Source: SCGC-AG-212-J23 sp036406675
Lineage (GTDB): Bacteria > Pseudomonadota > Gammaproteobacteria > Burkholderiales > SG8-39
Reading direction: 5' to 3'
DNA: 64,000 nucleotides
Assembly (NCBI GenBank): GCA_036406675.1
Contig: DASXAO010000020.1
Location: forward strand, 3,600-67,599
Part shown: positions 25,378 to 33,648 of the stretch, piece after piece
How the letters are laid out: the number at the start of each line of letters is the position of its first letter
How positions within the stretch are numbered: position 1 is the first letter of the stretch
Program-made: the position numbers and the translations under genes
Notes under the pieces: model-generated
Told to the model about the DNA's origin: nothing
Seen by the model: only the letters and a program-made list of their open reading frames with translations
The model's database searches: none

Positions 25378-26616
25378 TTACGACTCCAGATTCTTGGCGG
25401 GCGGGTAATCCCGGGTATAGGGCGGGTTCTTCAGATACTCCTCGGGCTTGTAGGTCCAGAACTGGCTCACGTTCGGGTAGGTGTACACCACCTCGTTCAC
25501 CAGCCTTCCCTCCTTGCGCGCGACCCGCCGGATGTAGACGTTGCCCACCACGTTGCCGTACTGGTCGAAGGATACCGGGCCGCGGCAGGTGTCGACCTTG
25601 ATCGAGCGCACCGCCTTCATGAAGGCCGGCTTGTCCTCGATGTGGCCCTTGATGCGGTTCAGCGTGGCCTCGAGCACGGCGGCCTCGGTGTAGGTGGCGG
25701 CAGCGTAGAAGCCGGGGTCGTACTTCCACTCCTTGCGGAACGCCTCGGCAAACTTCTTGTTGATCGGATTGTCGATCTCGGCCGAATACCAGCACGCGGT
25801 CAGCACGCCGAGCGCCTCGTCGCCCATGTTGCGCAGCACCGCCTCGTCGAGCGCGGTCATGCCGCCCACCACCTTCACCTTGCCGGTGAGGCCGTACTCG
25901 TTCCACTGCCGCAGGTAGCGGAAGCCGTTCGAGCCTGCGAAGCCGAGGTAGATCGCGTCGACCTTGCGGTTGAGCTGGGCGAGGTAGGTGCCGTAGTCGG
26001 GCACCGTGAGCGGCGGGAAGGTCTTCTGCACCACCTTGCCGCCGAGCTCCTCGAACACTCGCTGGAAGCCGGCGCACATCTCGTGGCCGTAGGCGATGTC
26101 GTCGGCGATCAGGACCATGCGCCGGTAGCCGAGGGTCTTGTAGCAGTAGTCCGCCATCGGATGCGCGCACTGCGATGCGGTAGAGGTGCCGCGCGTGAAC
26201 CAGGGATTCGGCTTCCTCTGCGTCATGTCGTCGGCCGCCGCGACGGACAGCGTCAGGAGCTGCGACGAGCGGATGTAGTCGTCGGCGGCGAGCGCCGAAG
26301 CGGTGTCGAGCGGCCCGATCATGACGTGGATCTTGTCGCGCTCGACCAGCTCCTGGATCTTGGTGCGCGCCTGCGCCGGGACCCCGCCCGAATCGGCCAC
26401 GATCAGCTCGATCTTGCGGCCCGCGAGGGTGTCCTTGCGCTCCTTCAGGTACTGCACGAGCGCGCGCTCCATGTCGATCCCGCCCGAGGCGAGCGGCCCG
26501 GTCTTCACCGTCACCAGGCCGACCCGAATCGGATTTCCCTGGGAAAAACTCGGAAGTGAAACGGCGGAGGCGGCTGCGCCCGCCGCCTGGATGAAGCGCC
26601 TACGGCTGAATTTCAT
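25378..26616 (-). CDS. ABC transporter substrate-binding protein (LivK-like), system 2
   Basis: 412 residues. The leader MKFSRRRFIQAAGAAASAVS has a twin-arginine motif (SRRRFIQ). The mature protein begins NPIRVGLVTVKTGPLASGGI and shows KIELIVADSGGVPAQARTKI and KIHVMIGPLDTASALAADDY of Peripla_BP_6. Both Liv systems in the window thus use Tat-type leaders. It overlaps the cysteine-hydrolase gene upstream by 17 bp. Given the catabolic genes around it, the ligand may be an aromatic or amide rather than an amino acid (inference). Confidence 0.9.
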   Translation of the reverse strand: MKFSRRRFIQAAGAAASAVSLPSFSQGNPIRVGLVTVKTGPLASGGIDMERALVQYLKERKDTLAGRKIELIVADSGGVPAQARTKIQELVERDKIHVMIGPLDTASALAADDYIRSSQLLTLSVAAADDMTQRKPNPWFTRGTSTASQCAHPMADYCYKTLGYRRMVLIADDIAYGHEMCAGFQRVFEELGGKVVQKTFPPLTVPDYGTYLAQLNRKVDAIYLGFAGSNGFRYLRQWNEYGLTGKVKVVGGMTALDEAVLRNMGDEALGVLTACWYSAEIDNPINKKFAEAFRKEWKYDPGFYAAATYTEAAVLEATLNRIKGHIEDKPAFMKAVRSIKVDTCRGPVSFDQYGNVVGNVYIRRVARKEGRLVNEVVYTYPNVSQFWTYKPEEYLKNPPYTRDYPPAKNLES

Positions 26617-27334
26617 GCGATTTCCTCTCGTCGATCTTGTGGAAGAACTGTTGGTTGGTGATCACCCAGCCGAGGCAGCGCGCGACGTTCTGCAACCCCA
26701 GCACGTGGAGATCGTCGCCGTACATGCTCGCCACGCAGTCGGACAGCACGACGACCCGGTAGTCGAAGTTGAACGCGGTGAAGGCGGTGTTCAGCACGCA
26801 GGTGTTGGTGTTGATTCCCATCAGCACCACGCTCTTCGCGCCGAGCGCATCGAGCAGCTGCTTCAGGTCGGTGCCGTAGAAGCAGTCCAGGCGCTTCTTG
26901 TTGTTGATGACGTGGTCGCCTTCGCGGTAGAGCTCGGGGATGATCTGCGTGCCCGGCGAGCCCTCGATGTTGTGCTCGCGCACCGTGCTCCTGCGGCCGG
27001 GCGTGAGGCGGTCGGTCTCGGCCTGCGCGGCGTGCAGCGCCTTCCAGAAGTAGGAGCGCATGCCCTCGCTGCCGAGCCCCGGCAGCCGGCGATAGACCAG
27101 GACCACGTGGACCACCGGGATCCTCGCCTTCCTCGCGAAGTCGAGCGCCTCCCTGGCGTTCGCGACGACGCGCCTCGCGTCCTCGGGCTTCGCCGGCATC
27201 GTCGCCACGTCCATGTCGAGGTGGCCGCGGTGCATGTCGATGGTGACGATCGCGGTCTCTTCCGCCCTGAGGGAAAGCTCGCGGTACAGCCCGCTCGTCA
27301 GGCTGGACCGGTCTACGATGTCGACGCTCTTCAT
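26600..27334 (-). CDS. cysteine hydrolase (isochorismatase family)
   Basis: 244 residues from MKSVDIVDRSSL, at an ATG that overlaps the stop of the GST-like gene. The isochorismatase-type triad is visible: Asp33 (VTIDMHRGH), Lys146/147 (VINNKKRLDCFYGT) and Cys179 (MGINTNTCVLNTA). Members hydrolyse amides or enol ethers, such as N-carbamoylsarcosine, nicotinamide or biuret. Context with a Liv-type importer would suit an imported amide. Confidence 0.9.
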   Translation of the reverse strand: MKSVDIVDRSSLTSGLYRELSLRAEETAIVTIDMHRGHLDMDVATMPAKPEDARRVVANAREALDFARKARIPVVHVVLVYRRLPGLGSEGMRSYFWKALHAAQAETDRLTPGRRSTVREHNIEGSPGTQIIPELYREGDHVINNKKRLDCFYGTDLKQLLDALGAKSVVLMGINTNTCVLNTAFTAFNFDYRVVVLSDCVASMYGDDLHVLGLQNVARCLGWVITNQQFFHKIDERKSHEIQP

Positions 27335-27990
27335 CCGTGCGCCGGGGCGCCGGGCTGCTTCAGCGGGTGGAAGCGGCTGAAGGCGTCGAGCTTCATGCAT
27401 TCGTCGTAGACGCGCTTCACCGTCGGCACGCCCGAGATATCGCACTTGAAGTAAGCGGTGGCGCCGATCACCTGGCCGGCAAGGCAGATGTCCGCCATGG
27501 TCGGCGAGTCGCCGTGCGAGAAGCGCCCGGTCTCCTTCTCCTTCGCGAGATGGCTCTCGATCGCCTTGAGCGCCTCCATGCTCCAGTGCGCCAACCACCG
27601 GTTTCTTGCCGCTTCATCCAGGTGGAGTTCTTTTTCCATGTAAACCCGGATCCGCGGAACCACCAGCGGATGCCCGTCGGCCGCCGAGATCAGCGCCAGG
27701 CCACGCACCCTTGCCCGCCCGCGCGGATCCTTCGGCAGCAGCGGCGGCTGCGGCTTCGTCTCCTCCAGGTACTCGAGGATCGCGAGCGACTGGAACAGCG
27801 GCGGCCCGCCGTCGTCGAGCACCAGCGCCGGCACCACCGCCTGCGGGTTGACCGCGCGATAGTCCGCGTTGAGCTGCTCTCCCTTCAGCAGATCAATGGA
27901 TATGTTTTTTTCAATAGAAATGTTTTTTAGAGCTAGGGCGACGTTCACGCGATAGGTCGCGAGCGAGCGCCAGAATCCATAGAGCTTCAT
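27331..27990 (-). CDS. maiA: maleylacetoacetate isomerase-like glutathione S-transferase
   Basis: 219 residues. The zeta-class GST start MKLYGFWRSLATYRVNVALA includes the Ser-containing glutathione motif of MAAI. NPQAVVPALVLDDG and LFQSLAILEYLEET complete the thioredoxin-like domain, and the C-terminal helical domain (PTMADICLAGQV) is intact. MAAI isomerises maleylacetoacetate or maleylpyruvate using glutathione. Start and stop overlap both neighbours by 4 bp. Internal codons near the start are AT-rich (AAAAACATT-type), unlike the rest. Confidence 0.85.
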   Translation of the reverse strand: MKLYGFWRSLATYRVNVALALKNISIEKNISIDLLKGEQLNADYRAVNPQAVVPALVLDDGGPPLFQSLAILEYLEETKPQPPLLPKDPRGRARVRGLALISAADGHPLVVPRIRVYMEKELHLDEAARNRWLAHWSMEALKAIESHLAKEKETGRFSHGDSPTMADICLAGQVIGATAYFKCDISGVPTVKRVYDECMKLDAFSRFHPLKQPGAPAHG

Positions 27991-29693
27991 GGGATCACCG
28001 GTATGAGAACGTAGGAATCCTTGAGGTGCAGCGTGGTGGTGCCGCCGAACAGGGTGGCAGGCCGGTCGCGCGGGTCGTTGTGCAGGAACGGGCCGCAGCC
28101 GCGCAGCTCGTTCTTGAAGTTCGACAGGCGCGCGCCGGTCGAGCTCTGCCATTCGTAGTCGCGGCCTCGCACCGAGAGCGCCAGGCGATAGCCTGCGGGG
28201 ACGACGATCGACGTGGGCCATAACTCGATGTCCAGGGAAACTGCTTCATTCCTCTTGAGCGGTTGCTTTTCGTCGTGCGTGTGATACGGCCGGTACGGGA
28301 GCGAAAGCTTCGGATCGAGCTTGCGGTGCGAAGCCCGCAGCCACCCTTGCGCGACGGGCGTGTGCGGGTCGATCGCTCCCATGAAGGTGACTTCGCGCAG
28401 ATCCGGCGTGAACACGCGGAAGATCAGAAAGAGATCGGCGTCGGCCGTCGTGGACGAGATCGTCAGCCGCGCGGCGAGCGGCCCGGTGATCTCGGTCTGC
28501 CGGCCGAGCGGCTCGGAGAGGAACGTGACGCCCTCGCCCAGCGCCTCGAAGGCCACCGCCGAGGAAGAATCGGGGTCAGAGCCCGATTTCAGCTGGAAGT
28601 CCTTGTGAAGGTGGAGCTTCGTCCACTGCGTGCGCGCGAGCGGCCACTCGTTCTCGTGACGCTCGACGAAGCGGTCGACATGCCGCACCTGCAGCTGCAC
28701 GCGCGGTTGCCCGTCCCAGTCCTGATTTTTTTGTTTGAGGAACTTGTTGAAAAAGCGGAGCTGAAGCTCCCGCCCGTAGTCGGTGTAGAAGTGCGTCCAG
28801 TGCTCGATGCCGTGGACCTCGAGCCACTTCTCCTTCGAGGCCGCGCGCACGAAGCCCTCGAAGTTGCCGCGCGGATGAAGCCCCTGCCCGCCCCAGTTCG
28901 CCGCGGAGAGGAACGGCGCCGTCACCTTGTCCCATTGCGGCGAGCGCGCCTTGTGGTAGTCGTCGTCGAGCGGGTGGGCGAGGATCTCGTCGCCGAAGTC
29001 GCAGCGGTTCTTCTGCAGCTCGCGGTCGGACAGCGTCTCGTCGCCGCACACCAGCTTGCCGGTGGCGCGGCTGCGCGGCCCGCGCTCGCCCAGGCCGTGC
29101 TGCACCGTCTTCACCTGCATGTCGTACCAGTTCGCCCAGAACGTGCAGACGATGCCGCCGTGGTGCGTCATGTCGCGGTACCAGTCGGCCGCGCCTTCCC
29201 AGACGATCATCGCGGCGAGGTGCGGCGGCTGCAGCGAGGCGACGTGCCACTGGTTGATGCCGTAGTACGAGATGCCGCTCAGGCCCACCTTGCCGTTCGA
29301 CCAGGGCTGCACGCCGGCCCACTCGATGCAGTCATAGAAGTCGCGTGTCTCGCGCGGCGAGAAATGATCGATATACCCGGGCGAGCGGCCGGCGCCGCGC
29401 GAATCGACCCGCACGCAGGCGTAGCCCTCGGGCACCCACTTCTCGGGATCGACCACTTCCCAGCTCTGGTGGATGTTGCTCGAGCCGTACGCGACGTCCG
29501 GGTGCTCGGTGATCATGCGCTGCCAGGCGCTCGGATAGCCGTCCTGGAACGCGAGGCCCTTGGCGTAAGGCCCGTAGCTCAGGATGACCGGGTACCGCCC
29601 CTCGGCCGAAGGCCGCTCATCTGGCCTATAGACGTCGGCGCGCAGCACCAGGCCGTCGTCCATGGCGACCGGGACGTCGTACTCGATGCGCAT
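27987..29693 (-). CDS. CocE/NonD-type serine hydrolase (X-Pro dipeptidyl-peptidase family)
   Basis: 568 residues. The ATG at 29693 has GAGGAG just upstream; a GTG one codon earlier is also open. Domains: alpha/beta hydrolase with nucleophile elbow VGLSGISYYGINQWH and the EGAADWYRD cap region, DSRGAGRSPGY, then a C-terminal jelly-roll (LRASHRKLDPKLSLPYRPYH, SIVVPAGYRLALSVRG). Such enzymes cleave acyl esters or amides. A REP-like repeat is inserted in frame and encodes KSGSDPDSS near residues 368-376, between the hydrolase and the jelly-roll. Confidence 0.9.
   Translation of the reverse strand: MRIEYDVPVAMDDGLVLRADVYRPDERPSAEGRYPVILSYGPYAKGLAFQDGYPSAWQRMITEHPDVAYGSSNIHQSWEVVDPEKWVPEGYACVRVDSRGAGRSPGYIDHFSPRETRDFYDCIEWAGVQPWSNGKVGLSGISYYGINQWHVASLQPPHLAAMIVWEGAADWYRDMTHHGGIVCTFWANWYDMQVKTVQHGLGERGPRSRATGKLVCGDETLSDRELQKNRCDFGDEILAHPLDDDYHKARSPQWDKVTAPFLSAANWGGQGLHPRGNFEGFVRAASKEKWLEVHGIEHWTHFYTDYGRELQLRFFNKFLKQKNQDWDGQPRVQLQVRHVDRFVERHENEWPLARTQWTKLHLHKDFQLKSGSDPDSSSAVAFEALGEGVTFLSEPLGRQTEITGPLAARLTISSTTADADLFLIFRVFTPDLREVTFMGAIDPHTPVAQGWLRASHRKLDPKLSLPYRPYHTHDEKQPLKRNEAVSLDIELWPTSIVVPAGYRLALSVRGRDYEWQSSTGARLSNFKNELRGCGPFLHNDPRDRPATLFGGTTTLHLKDSYVLIPVIP
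28568..28588. repeat. REP-like unit inside the CocE-type hydrolase gene
   Basis: A 7-bp perfect stem AATCGGG/CCCGATT (28568-28574 and 28582-28588) flanks GTCAGAG. The pattern CGGGGTCAGAGCCCGATT is a dispersed repeat type I associate with betaproteobacterial genomes, and shares GGGGTCAGAG with the element at 31546-31640. It keeps the reading frame of the host gene open. Confidence 0.65.
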
Positions 29694-29702
29694 CACTCCT
29701 CC

Positions 29703-30530
29703 TCAGGGGCGTTTTAAAGCATTCGCCAGCCACGAGCAAACAATCGTCGAAACGGCGTCCTCGCGCCCGGCATAGAAGTGGTCGCAGTCCGGCACGATTT
29801 CGACGCTGCAGGGGCCGCCCGACAGGTCGGCGAAGGCTTCGGCCGGATAAAGCTCGCGCGGCTCCCGCTCGCCCCGCAGGTAGAGCACCGGGCAGCGCAC
29901 GCGCGGTGCGAGCTCGAGGACGTCCGGGCAGTTCTCCAGGGCGTCGACGAAGCTCGCCGCGCTCGTCACGTACCACCACCCCGGAAGCAGCATCAGCTCT
30001 TGGCCCCGGCCCTTCCCGACCATCCGCCGCGCCAACCCACTCAATTCCTCCAATTTTTGTTTGGCGAGGAGCCCCGCCCGGCTGGCGCGCGGCACCATCT
30101 CGCGCCCGCCGCAATGCGCGGAGAGCAGCACCAGGGCGCGGGTGCGAGGATGGTCCGCTACATGACGCACGGCGAGCGTGCCGCCGTTGCTGTGCCCGAT
30201 CACCACCGGATCCGGGAAGCCGCGTGCCGCGAGCCATGCGGCCGCGATGCGGTTGTCGTCGATCGCCTCGGCATAGGTCTGGAACGCCGCGCCCTCGGCG
30301 GCGCGGCTGTCGCGGATGCCGAGGATGTCGTGGCCGCGGCGGTTGAACGCGAGCGAGGCAAGCCCCATGCGCGCGAGCGCCGGCGGCAGGAAGCGCGGCG
30401 CGCCCTGGTAGAAGTTCATCGTGTTGCCGTGGAAGAGCAGCGCCGCGCCGGAGGCGGCGCCCTCGGGTTCACACCAGGCGCCGTCCAGCGGCACGGTTTC
30501 GGTGGCAATCGAAACGAGCGTCGTCTTCAC
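29703..30530 (-). CDS. alpha/beta hydrolase
   Basis: 275 residues from a GTG. The nucleophile elbow is VIGHSNGGTLAVRHVA. A cap-domain region follows, and the acid/His end is SVEIVPDCDHFYAGRED with the probable catalytic His. The N-terminal half (LFHGNTMNFYQGAPRFL) supplies the oxyanion region. First gene of the ten-gene minus-strand block that ends at 21073; nine bases separate it from the CocE-type gene. It is divergent from a Bug gene. Confidence 0.87.
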   Translation of the reverse strand: MKTTLVSIATETVPLDGAWCEPEGAASGAALLFHGNTMNFYQGAPRFLPPALARMGLASLAFNRRGHDILGIRDSRAAEGAAFQTYAEAIDDNRIAAAWLAARGFPDPVVIGHSNGGTLAVRHVADHPRTRALVLLSAHCGGREMVPRASRAGLLAKQKLEELSGLARRMVGKGRGQELMLLPGWWYVTSAASFVDALENCPDVLELAPRVRCPVLYLRGEREPRELYPAEAFADLSGGPCSVEIVPDCDHFYAGREDAVSTIVCSWLANALKRP

Positions 30531-30568
30531 CGGGTATGATGCGAATCGCCATCGTTGGAGGAGGAAAA

Positions 30569-31543
30569 ATGATAATAGTGCGGTTCACCGGCGCGCTGCT
30601 GCTCGCCGTCAGCCTGGCTGCCGCAGCGCAAGATCCCTATCCCAGCCGCCCGGTGAGGGTGCTCGTGCCCTACGCCCCCGGCGGCGCCACCGACATCATC
30701 GCGCGGATCGTCTCGGCCAAGCTCACCGAGTCGCTCGGGCAGAGCTTCGTCGTCGAGAACCGCACGGGCGCGAACGGCAACCTCGCGCTCGAGGCGGCGG
30801 CGAAGGCGGCGCCCGACGGCTATACGCTGTTCGTCGGCAACGTGTCCACCAACGCCATCAACGAGAACATCTACCGCGAGCAGCTCACCATCCAGCCCTC
30901 GCGCGACCTCACCGGCATCACCAAGCTGGTCGAGATCCCGCACATCGTGGTGGCGAGCGCGAGCTTTCCGCCCAACACGATCGCCGAGCTGATCGCGGCG
31001 GCGAAGAAGGAGCCGGGGAAGATCAATTTCGCTTCGGTCGGCGTCGGGAGCTACCCGCACCTCGACATGGAGCGGTTCATGAAGGCGGCCGGCATCGAGC
31101 TCACGCACGTGCCCTACAAGGGCGGCGCCGGCCAGGCGATTCCCGCCATGATCGCGGGAGAGGTGCAGCTCGCATTCTTCAACATGGCCTCGCTCCTGCC
31201 GCACATCAAGAGCGGCCGGTTGAAAGCGCTCGCCGCGATCCCCGAGCACCGCATCCCGGAGCTGCCGAACGTGCCCACGCTCGCCGAGCAGGGATTCCCC
31301 GGCATCGGCACCAACGCGTGGCAGGGAATGTTCGCACCGGCGGGCACGCCGAAGCCGGTGGTCGACCGTCTCTACGCGTCGGTCGCCGCCGCTCTGAACG
31401 AGCGCAAGGAGAAGGAAGACCTCGCCGGAAAGATGCTGACGGTGACCGTCTCGCCGTCGCCGCAGGCGTTCAACGACCTGGTGCGCAAGGAGACCCAGGC
31501 GTGGGGTCAGTTCCTGCGCGGAACGAAGATCAAGGTCCAGTAG
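30569..31543 (+). CDS. Bug/TctC-family binding protein
   Basis: 324 residues from the ATG at 30569, which has GGAGGAGG upstream; an in-frame ATG at 30536 would displace the signal peptide. After MIIVRFTGALLLAVSLAAAA comes DPYPSRPVRVLVPYAPGGATD, then GANGNLALEAAAKAAPDGYT and VPYKGGAGQAIPAMIAGE, all typical. Its stop is followed within three bases by the hairpin repeat at 31546-31640. Possibly collects a substrate for the divergent catabolic operon. Confidence 0.92.
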   Translation: MIIVRFTGALLLAVSLAAAAQDPYPSRPVRVLVPYAPGGATDIIARIVSAKLTESLGQSFVVENRTGANGNLALEAAAKAAPDGYTLFVGNVSTNAINENIYREQLTIQPSRDLTGITKLVEIPHIVVASASFPPNTIAELIAAAKKEPGKINFASVGVGSYPHLDMERFMKAAGIELTHVPYKGGAGQAIPAMIAGEVQLAFFNMASLLPHIKSGRLKALAAIPEHRIPELPNVPTLAEQGFPGIGTNAWQGMFAPAGTPKPVVDRLYASVAAALNERKEKEDLAGKMLTVTVSPSPQAFNDLVRKETQAWGQFLRGTKIKVQ

Positions 31544-31545
31544 AA

Positions 31546-31640
31546 GCAAAAAGGGGTCAGAGGAATTTTCCTGTAACACAAGCGCGGCGCGTACGCGCCA
31601 TTGCAAGTGTTACAGGAACATTCCTCTGACCCCTTTTTGC
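31546..31640. repeat. long REP-like hairpin between convergent genes
   Basis: The arms 31546-31579 and 31607-31640 pair over 34 positions with one mismatch; outer core GGGGTCAGAGGAAT, inner part CCTGTAACAC. The loop holds a 14-bp palindrome (31586-31599, GGCGCGTACGCGCC). The element fills exactly the gap between the stop of the Bug gene and the stop of the Gfo/Idh/MocA gene, and with A5/T5 runs at its ends it could act as a bidirectional terminator. Confidence 0.85.
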
Positions 31641-32645
31641 CTAGCCGTTGTCGACCCGCTCGACGTTTCCGCTCGCGGCCGAGCGGAAAATGGCTTCCAG
31701 CGCCGAGACGTTGGCGATCATCTCGGCCTGCGGCACCGGGTAGGACGCGCGCCCTGCCGCCGCGTCGGCGAAGGCCTCGAGGTTGGCGAGCACCGCCTTG
31801 GCAGGCGGATAGTCCCGAGTCTGCTTTTCGCCTCCCCTCAAATGGGTGGTCAACGTCCAGCCCCGCGGCGACTCGGGATGGGCCTTGTCGCGCACCTCGG
31901 CCCAGCCCTTCGAGCCATAGACCGCGAAGCGCCCGTCGAAAGGCGTGGCGAGGATCGCGCTGAGAAGGGCGTTCGCGCCGCTCCGGAAGTTGACCAGGAT
32001 GCCGAGCGTGTCGCCGTTGCGGAGCTCGCTGCCGAGCGTCCTCACGGAGGCGAGCACGCGCTCGGCCGGTCCCATCGCGCCGACCGAGAGGTCGAGCAGG
32101 TGGATTCCGGTCGCGGTCATCGGTCCGGCGGGCGCCTCCTTCGCCGAAAGGCGCCAGTTGTCCGGCGGCAGCGAGAGGAACTTGTCCTGCACGAAGTTGG
32201 CCTCGATCTGCAGCGGCGTGCCGAGCTCGCCCGCCTTCACCATGCGCATCAGCTCCTGGATCGGCGGCTCGAAGCGCTTCTCGTGGCCCACCGCGAGCTT
32301 CACGCCATTTTGGTTACAGGATTCCACTGCCAGAAGCACGTCTCGGCGCGAAAGCGAGAGCGGCTTCTCGCAGAACACGTGCTTGCCCGCGTTCGCCGCG
32401 CGCACGATCTGGTCGGTGTGGAGCGTATGGGGCGTGCAGAGCACCACGCCCTGCACTTCGCGATTCGCAAGAACGTCGTCGTAGCTCTTGGCAAGGGGAA
32501 CGGCCTGTTGCCTGGCGAACTCGGCGGCCGCGGTATCCGGATCGGCCACGGCGACGACGCGGAGCTTCGCGCTCGACTTGGCGAGCGGCACGATCACCCG
32601 CCCCCACCAGCCCAGCCCGATCACTGCGATGTTGAGTGGATTCAT
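31641..32645 (-). CDS. Gfo/Idh/MocA-family oxidoreductase
   Basis: 334 residues. The Rossmann motif is NIAVIGLGWWGRVIVPLA, and the second hallmark CEKPLSLSRRDV carries the conserved Lys. The C-terminal alpha/beta domain contains EIEANFVQDKF-like and MTATGIHLLDLSVG motifs. Family members oxidise sugars, inositols or cyclic polyols with NAD(P). It is the last gene of the minus-strand block beginning at 40967, 40 bp after the preceding Bug gene in a gap that contains a repeat arm. Confidence 0.9.
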   Translation of the reverse strand: MNPLNIAVIGLGWWGRVIVPLAKSSAKLRVVAVADPDTAAAEFARQQAVPLAKSYDDVLANREVQGVVLCTPHTLHTDQIVRAANAGKHVFCEKPLSLSRRDVLLAVESCNQNGVKLAVGHEKRFEPPIQELMRMVKAGELGTPLQIEANFVQDKFLSLPPDNWRLSAKEAPAGPMTATGIHLLDLSVGAMGPAERVLASVRTLGSELRNGDTLGILVNFRSGANALLSAILATPFDGRFAVYGSKGWAEVRDKAHPESPRGWTLTTHLRGGEKQTRDYPPAKAVLANLEAFADAAAGRASYPVPQAEMIANVSALEAIFRSAASGNVERVDNG

Positions 32646-32657
32646 CGGGGGATCAAG

Positions 32658-32681
32658 AAAACGCGGTCTGTCCCTGATTTT
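32658..32681. repeat. single REP-like arm between the Bug and Gfo genes
   Basis: The stretch matches the arm of the 17666-17793 element apart from a few changes (CGCGGTCTGTCCCTGATT here). No inverted partner was seen within the 40-bp gap, so it looks like a solo or degraded copy. Confidence 0.55.
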
Positions 32682-32685
32682 CGGG

Positions 32686-33648
32686 TCAGTCGACGGTGGC
32701 TCCCGCCTGCTTTGCGGCCTTGCCCCAGCGCGCGGTCTCGTCCGCGATGAACTGCCCGAATGCCGCGGGCGAGGCGCTGGTCACCACCTCGACGCCGCCC
32801 TGGCCGAGCCGCTCGCGCACCTCGCGCGCCTGCATGGTCTTGACGGTGGCGGCGTAAAGCCGGTCGATCACCTCCTGCGGCGTGCCGGCCGGCACCAAGA
32901 CGCCCTGCCAGGAGCCGGTCTCGAAGGTCGTGTACCCCGCCTCGGTCATCGTCGGCACGTCGGGCAGCGGCTGGAGGCGCTTCGGCGCGGCGACTGCGAG
33001 CACTTTCAGGCGCCCCGACTTGATCAGCGGCATCGCCGACGAGGCGGTAACGAACATGAGGTGCGTCTCGCCCGCCGCCAACGCCGCCACGGCCGGGCCG
33101 GCGCCGCCCTTGTAAGGCACGTGCACCATGTCGAGTCCGCCGGCGGCGTTGCGCAGCTTTTCCATCTCCAGGCGGTTCTGGCTGCCGCTGCCGGGGGAAG
33201 CGTAGTTCACCTTGCCCGGATTGGCCTTTGCATACGCGACGAACTCCTTGACGCTCTTCGGTGGAAAGGCCGGATTCGCGACCAGCACGCCCGGAACGTC
33301 CACCACCTGCGTCACCGCGATCAGGTCCTTGAGCGGATCGGCGGCGAGCTTGGGGAACACGCCCGGGTTGATCGCGATCGAGCCGACGTTGCCAAGGAGG
33401 ATGGTGTAGCCGTCGGGCGCCGAGCGCGCCGCGGCCTCCACGCCGATGTTGCCCGAGGCGCCGGGCCGGTTCTCGATCACCACCTGCTGGCCGAGCAGCT
33501 CGGACAGGTTCGGCTGGAGAATGCGGCCGACGAAGTCGGACGCGCCGCCGGGCGCGAACGGGATGATCATCTTCACCGGCTTGTTGGGATATCCCTGCCC
33601 GAGCGCGAGCAAGGGTGCCAGCAGCACCGCCCCGATCAGTCGCTTCAT
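32686..33648 (-). CDS. Bug/TctC-family binding protein
   Basis: 320 residues. Two adjacent ATGs (33651 and 33648) follow GGAGGA; the second gives better spacing. The signal peptide is KRLIGAVLLAPLLALGQ, then GYPNKPVKMIIPFAPGGASD. Other family marks are SGNIGVEAAARSAPDGYTI, VHVPYKGGAGPAVAALAAGE and PDVPTMTEAGY. It overlaps the upstream Gfo/Idh/MocA stop codon and lies in an operon with dehydrogenases, so it may bind a sugar acid or polyol-derived acid. Confidence 0.92.
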   Translation of the reverse strand: MKRLIGAVLLAPLLALGQGYPNKPVKMIIPFAPGGASDFVGRILQPNLSELLGQQVVIENRPGASGNIGVEAAARSAPDGYTILLGNVGSIAINPGVFPKLAADPLKDLIAVTQVVDVPGVLVANPAFPPKSVKEFVAYAKANPGKVNYASPGSGSQNRLEMEKLRNAAGGLDMVHVPYKGGAGPAVAALAAGETHLMFVTASSAMPLIKSGRLKVLAVAAPKRLQPLPDVPTMTEAGYTTFETGSWQGVLVPAGTPQEVIDRLYAATVKTMQAREVRERLGQGGVEVVTSASPAAFGQFIADETARWGKAAKQAGATVD

